A stretch of 11,070 bases of DNA from positions 1-11,070 of the forward strand of contig JAUWCW010000036.1 in NCBI GenBank assembly GCA_030609125.1, given 5' to 3'. Within the stretch, counting starts at the first letter, position 1. Every line of letters starts with the position of its first letter. The notes beneath the pieces were generated by a model that had not been told where the DNA came from, did not search any database, and saw nothing but the letters and a program-made list of their open reading frames with translations. Below, piece by piece: positions 7,360 through 11,070 of this stretch. The position numbers were made by a program, and so were the translations under genes. Source of the DNA: Candidatus Rokuibacteriota bacterium. GTDB taxonomy: Bacteria; JAUVQV01.

Positions 7360-10059
7360 CTAGGAAACCCTTCTCATCATGGCGGCGCATACCTTGAGCT
7401 CCGGAATTCCCGCCTCGGGGTCTCGCGCGGGACTGGTGAGCATATTGGCGGCGGCCTCCCGGAAGTGAAAGGGGAGGAACAGGGTCCCCGGGCTGATCCT
7501 GTCGGTGACGAGGGCCGGTACCTGGAGCGAGCCGCGCCGTGTCCGAACTTCGACGCGATCGCCGTCCGCGATGCCGAGAGCGTGGGCGTCTTCAGGGGCA
7601 ATTTCCACCGCAACTCCGGCGATGGCGTCTATCCCCGGAGATTTTCGTGTCATGGTCCCCGTGTGGAACTGGGGCAGGAGACGGCCGGTGGTGAGGACGA
7701 AAGGGAATTCGGCGTCCGTTTCTTCCGCGGGAGGGCGGTAAGCCGCCCCCCTCATCCGTGCCCGGCCGACGGGAAAGGAGTCCCGGTGCAGAATGTCCGT
7801 GCCAGGGTGGTCCACCGTCGGACAGGGCCACTGCACTCCGCCCGCCGCGGCCCTTTCCCAGGTTATCCCGGCATACGCCGGCACGACCCTGCGTATCTCT
7901 TCCTGGACATCCTCGGCAGACCGGTAGGGCCAGGACCTGCCGAGCTCTCCGGCAAGATCACGCAGGATGCACCAGTCCTCCCTGGCCTCTCCGGGTGGGG
8001 CGAGGGCACGGCGGAGTCTCTGCACCCTCCTTTCGGTGCTGGTGAAGAGACCATCTTTCTCGGCAAAGCAGGCCGCGGGGAGGACAACGTCCGCGAGCTT
8101 CGCCGTTTCGGTGAGGAAAATATCCTGTACAACGAGGAAGTCCGTTCTGGCCAGGGCCTCGGCGACACGGCTGCTGTCGGGATCGCTGAGGCAGGGGTTT
8201 TCCCCCATGATGTAGAGGGCCTTGACGTCCCCCCGGCCGGCGGCATCGATCATCTCCAGGGCCGTGAGGCCCGGTGCGGAAGGAGGAGAGGAGCCCCACT
8301 CTCCGGCGAAGGCAAGGCGGGACGCCTCCGCCGTCACCGGTGCGTACCCCGGAAGCGATCCGGGAAGGGCCCCCATGTCGCACGCCCCCTGCACGTTGCA
8401 CTGCCCGCGGAGGGGGTTGATGCCTCCGCCGGGAATGCCCAGGTTGCCGCAGAGGAGCTGGAGGTTCGCCAGCGACCGGACGTTGTCGGTCCCTGTTACG
8501 TGCTGGGTGATGCCCATGGCGTAATAGACGGAAGCAGTTTCGGCGCGGCCGAAAAGGGCGGCCATCTCTTTGAGCAGCGACGCGGAAACGCCCGAAATCT
8601 CCTCCACCCTGGCGGGGTTGTACGCCGAGACAAGATCCCTGAGCTCCGCGAACCCTTCACTGCGCCGCTCGATGAAGTCACGGTCCTCCCATCCGTTGGC
8701 GAGGATGAGATGCATCAACCCGTTGATAACGGCAACGTCGGTCCCGCAGCGGTGCCGGGCGTAGAGCTCCGCCTCGCGGACGAGCCCGATGCGCCGCGGG
8801 TCGATGACGATGAGCCTGCTGCTGCCGGAGCGAACGGCCTGCCGTATCCGGGACGCGATGACGGGATGGGCGGTGGTGGTGTCCGAGCCGATGACGAGAA
8901 TGACGTCCGCCCCGGCGATGCCGGCGATGTCGTTGGTCATGGCCGCCGCCCCGAGGGTCCCGCTCAGGCCGGTTACGGTGGAGCTGTGGCAGAGGCGGGC
9001 GCAGTGGTCCACGTTGTTGGTTTTGAGCACCTGGCGGAAGAGCTTTTGAAAGAGGTAGTTCTCCTCGTTGGTGCACTTGGCCGAGGAGAGGCCGGCCACG
9101 GAATCAGGACCGAATGTCTCCACGGCGTCTCGGAAACGGCCGGCGACGATGGAGATGGCTTTCTCCCAGGAAACCTTCGTGAAGCCTTCGGCGCTGCGGA
9201 GCAGGGGCGCCCGCAGACGCTCCTCGCTCTGTATGAAATCGAGTCCGTAGCGCCCCTTGACGCAGAGCATGCCGTCACTGGCGGGATGGCCCTCGACGCC
9301 GGTGACGCGAACGATCTTCCGGGTCCTCCTGTTCACGTGGATGGTGAGGCCGCAGCCGACACCGCAGTAGGGGCAGACGGTGTCTGTTGTCTCCAGTTCG
9401 TCACGGACGGCGGGCGCGGAGGACGTCCTGTCCAGAAAGGCTCCGGTGGGGCAGATCTGGACGCACTCGCCGCAGTGCACACAGCCGGATTCGCCCATGG
9501 GCAGGTCGTCGTCACAGATGACCCTTGTCGCCGCCGATCGGCCGCCGAAGCCGAGAACGTCGTGACACACCGTCTCCCCGCAGGCCCGGACGCAGCGCCC
9601 GCAGAGGATGCACTTGTCGGGATCGCGGAGGATCATCGGCGAGGAGTCGTCCCGGGACGGAAAGGAGCGGGGAACGGCAAGAGAAGCCTCCTTGATCCCC
9701 ATCGCTTCCGCGGCTTCCTGGAGCTCGCAGGAACCGCCGGCGCCGCATGCGGTGCAGTCGTGCCGTCCGCCCGAGAGGAGCAGGTCTATGACCGTCCTCC
9801 TGGCGGTTCGCACGGCGGGGGATTCGGTGCGGATGCTCATGCCCGCCTCGGCAGGGAGTGCGCAGGAGGGATGAAGGCCGCTCCTGCCATCGATTTCGAC
9901 GACACAGACCCTGCAGGTGGAGGCCGCTCCGGTCTTCCGGTGGAAGCAGAGCGAGGGGATAGGGATGGAGGCGGCCCGGGCCGCCTCGAGGACGGTCTGC
10001 CCCTTGCGGAAGAGGACAGGCGTTCCGTTAACGGTGATGAATGTGCTCATGTGTCGCAT
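7360..10059 (-). CDS. fdhA: Formate dehydrogenase catalytic (alpha) subunit, NuoG-like N-terminus, Cys form
   Basis: Molybdenum- or tungsten-bis-pterin enzyme oxidising formate to CO2 or working in reverse; 899 aa. Domains in order: a [2Fe-2S] ferredoxin fold (Cys38, 49, 52, 66); a NuoG-like His/Cys cluster (His100, Cys102, 105, 111, with HxC rather than HxxxC spacing); two [4Fe-4S] sites (Cys150/153/156/160 and Cys193/196/199/203); then the molybdopterin domain with its own cluster (Cys229, 232, 236, 266) and Lys268. The active-site stretch is NNVDHCARLCHSS: the metal ligand is Cys357 (TGC), where many homologues have selenocysteine, and His358 follows. The C-terminal pterin-binding domain is complete. 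There is no Tat signal, so it is cytoplasmic. The NuoF-like gene upstream implies NAD(P) or a bifurcating partner. The start is unsettled: ATG at 10059 and ATG at 10050 both lack a ribosome site. Confidence 0.92.
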   Translation of the reverse strand: MRHMSTFITVNGTPVLFRKGQTVLEAARAASIPIPSLCFHRKTGAASTCRVCVVEIDGRSGLHPSCALPAEAGMSIRTESPAVRTARRTVIDLLLSGGRHDCTACGAGGSCELQEAAEAMGIKEASLAVPRSFPSRDDSSPMILRDPDKCILCGRCVRACGETVCHDVLGFGGRSAATRVICDDDLPMGESGCVHCGECVQICPTGAFLDRTSSAPAVRDELETTDTVCPYCGVGCGLTIHVNRRTRKIVRVTGVEGHPASDGMLCVKGRYGLDFIQSEERLRAPLLRSAEGFTKVSWEKAISIVAGRFRDAVETFGPDSVAGLSSAKCTNEENYLFQKLFRQVLKTNNVDHCARLCHSSTVTGLSGTLGAAAMTNDIAGIAGADVILVIGSDTTTAHPVIASRIRQAVRSGSSRLIVIDPRRIGLVREAELYARHRCGTDVAVINGLMHLILANGWEDRDFIERRSEGFAELRDLVSAYNPARVEEISGVSASLLKEMAALFGRAETASVYYAMGITQHVTGTDNVRSLANLQLLCGNLGIPGGGINPLRGQCNVQGACDMGALPGSLPGYAPVTAEASRLAFAGEWGSSPPSAPGLTALEMIDAAGRGDVKALYIMGENPCLSDPDSSRVAEALARTDFLVVQDIFLTETAKLADVVLPAACFAEKDGLFTSTERRVQRLRRALAPPGEAREDWCILRDLAGELGRSWPYRSAEDVQEEIRRVVPAYAGITWERAAAGGVQWPCPTVDHPGTDILHRDSFPVGRARMRGAAYRPPAEETDAEFPFVLTTGRLLPQFHTGTMTRKSPGIDAIAGVAVEIAPEDAHALGIADGDRVEVRTRRGSLQVPALVTDRISPGTLFLPFHFREAAANMLTSPARDPEAGIPELKVCAAMMRRVS

Positions 10060-10060
10060 G

Positions 10061-10109
10061 AGAGAATATATTGTATTATACTGATAACATTCATGCTTTT
10101 ATATTCTCT
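10061..10109 (-). promoter_or_regulatory. Inverted repeat spanning the nuoF-like/fdhA junction, with TATAAT in the loop
   Basis: AGAGAATATA at 10061-10070 is the exact reverse complement of TATATTCTCT at 10100-10109, a 10-bp arm repeat with a 29-nt AT-rich loop. In the minus-strand mRNA the right arm ends one base before the ATG at 10059, while the left arm overlaps the TAA of the NuoF-like gene. A perfect TATAAT (10080-10075) lies in the loop without a recognisable -35. It could be a hairpin affecting fdhA translation, a regulator site or an internal promoter; none is proven. Confidence 0.45.
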
Positions 10110-11070
10110 TCTGCAACGGAAACTCGTCTTTGAAGGATCTGAGCATGGACTCTATGGAAAGAGCGAAGGAGTCTCCCGCCGGGCAGAGGGTGGCTCCCGT
10201 GATCCCCCGGCACACATCCAGGACCCTGAGATAGTCCTCTGTTCTCCCTTTCCCCTGAGCGAGGGTTCCCAACAGGCTGGAGACGACGTACATGCCCTCA
10301 CGGCACGGGGCGCAAAGGCCGCAGGATTCGGCTGAGAAAAACGCCGCTGTCCTGTGGGCGATGAAAGGAATGGAGACGGTGTCGTTCATGACGATCAGGG
10401 CCCCCGACCCGAGGGAGGTTCCCGCCTCCCGGCACTCCTCATAGTCGAGGATGAGCGTGCGGGCCCTGTGCGCCGGAAGGACGGGTGAGCTCAGGCCACC
10501 GACGATGACCGCCTTGAGGTCCCCCTTTACGCCCCCGGCGGCCTCGAGGAGCGCTGCCAGCGGGGTTCCCAGGGGATACTCGTAGAGACCGGGCCTGTTC
10601 ACGTGCCCGCTGACGCTGAAAATAAGGGGTGTGGCTTCCCTGAAGCTGTCGGGCCCTTTCTCGAGAATGAGGGGAAGAGAGGCCAGGGTCTCCACGTTAT
10701 TGACCACCGTGGGAGAGCCGTAGAGCCCGCACTCCGTAGGGTAGGGCGGGCGGGGGCGGGGCTCGCCCCGTCGTCCCTCGAGAGAGGAGATGAGCGCAGT
10801 CTCCTCTCCGCAGAGGTAGGATCCGGCCCCGTAGTGGATGGTTATCTCGAGACCGCGGAGCAGACCCGCCTCTTTCGCGTCGCCGACGGCCCGCTCGAGG
10901 GACGCGCCGCCGGCACGGTACTCGCCGCGCACGTAGGCGAAAGCCCTGTGTGCGCCGACGGCGCGAGCGGCCACTGCCATCCCCTCGACGAGGAGGTGAG
11001 GGTCGCGCTCCAGGATATAGCGGTCCTTGAAGGTGCCGGGCTCACCCTCGTCGGCGTTGCAGATGAGGTA
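10099..11070 (-). CDS. NuoF-like NADH dehydrogenase subunit of the formate dehydrogenase (5' end beyond window)
   Basis: The 3' part, 323 residues, of a NADH:quinone oxidoreductase 51-kDa-like flavoprotein (NuoF/HoxF/FdhB type) that passes electrons between NAD(H), FMN and iron-sulfur clusters. The first visible residues, YLICNADEGEPGTFKDRYIL, already belong to the conserved NADH/FMN-binding region. GAGSYLCGEETALISSLEG and the GEPRPRPPYP stretch follow, then a SLBB-like region. The C-terminal [4Fe-4S] site is SCGLCAPCREG (visible residues 250, 253, 256) with Cys296 in GATLCPAGD. The ATG at 10980 is internal: conserved sequence continues to the window edge. The stop lies 39 bp before fdhA on the same strand, so the pair is probably an operon encoding NAD(P)-linked formate dehydrogenase. 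A NuoE-like gene would be expected further upstream. Complex I itself is less likely because FdhA, not NuoG, follows. Confidence 0.92.
   Translation of the reverse strand, partial: YLICNADEGEPGTFKDRYILERDPHLLVEGMAVAARAVGAHRAFAYVRGEYRAGGASLERAVGDAKEAGLLRGLEITIHYGAGSYLCGEETALISSLEGRRGEPRPRPPYPTECGLYGSPTVVNNVETLASLPLILEKGPDSFREATPLIFSVSGHVNRPGLYEYPLGTPLAALLEAAGGVKGDLKAVIVGGLSSPVLPAHRARTLILDYEECREAGTSLGSGALIVMNDTVSIPFIAHRTAAFFSAESCGLCAPCREGMYVVSSLLGTLAQGKGRTEDYLRVLDVCRGITGATLCPAGDSFALSIESMLRSFKDEFPLQKRI

Noticed and set aside
10098-10103. TATAAA as a -35 for the TATAAT at 10080-10075
   Set aside because: It lacks the TTG core of a sigma70 -35; the internal promoter is therefore only a weak suggestion.
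7465-10335. A 956-codon open frame on the + strand opposite fdhA and the end of the NuoF-like gene
   Set aside because: It lies wholly antisense to two strongly recognisable genes, has no family resemblance, and is the kind of long antisense frame that GC-rich codon usage produces.

Overview
The window is a GC-rich stretch of a Gram-negative, anaerobic or facultatively anaerobic bacterium. This rests on a Sec-exported multiheme c-type cytochrome, other exported redox proteins, a formate dehydrogenase with a NuoF-like diaphorase subunit, and a membrane protein carrying DUF1858 domains (known from hybrid-cluster-protein and nitrogen-oxide contexts). A Desulfobacterota/'Deltaproteobacteria'-like host would fit, but nothing here fixes the taxon. 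I saw no tRNA, rRNA, CRISPR array, insertion sequence or phage gene.

Layout, left to right. (1) 1-209 (+): the 3' end of a gene whose acidic tail is built from a 21-bp tandem repeat, followed by an intrinsic terminator at 230-261. (2) 278-1864 (-): a stand-alone imidazole glycerol phosphate synthase with HisH and HisF fused, in an architecture like the eukaryotic HIS7 protein. (3) 1975-2706 (+): a small exported multiheme cytochrome c, divergent from hisHF across a 110-bp spacer with promoter-like elements for both sides. (4) 2711-3625 (-): a four-helix membrane protein resembling the start of heme-copper oxidase subunit I, fused to two DUF1858 domains. (5) 3698-5860 (+): a DUF255/YyaL-type thioredoxin-domain protein that begins at TTG with a signal peptide. 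A perfect 14-bp palindrome of the Crp/Fnr type (TTGACTTAAGTCAA, 3630-3643) lies between genes 4 and 5. (6) 5910-6740 (+): a decayed hybrid-type sensor histidine kinase with an in-frame TAA and missing domains. (7) 6753-7307 (-): an exported one-cysteine MsrB. (8) 7360-10059 (-): formate dehydrogenase catalytic subunit (Cys form). (9) 10099-11070 (-): NuoF-like NADH-dehydrogenase subunit, cut by the right edge.

Genes 9, 8 and 7 run in the same direction with short gaps and may be one transcript: NuoF-like diaphorase plus FdhA make a soluble NAD(P)-linked formate dehydrogenase, with msrB trailing. Genes 3, 4, 5 and 7 are all envelope redox proteins, and the Fnr-like palindrome suggests that at least gene 4 responds to oxygen or NO/nitrosative conditions. 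The hisHF gene is an isolated housekeeping gene among them. The most distinctive items are the eukaryote-like HisHF fusion, the oxidase-like/DUF1858 fusion with its promoter palindrome, and the stripped-down kinase relic.
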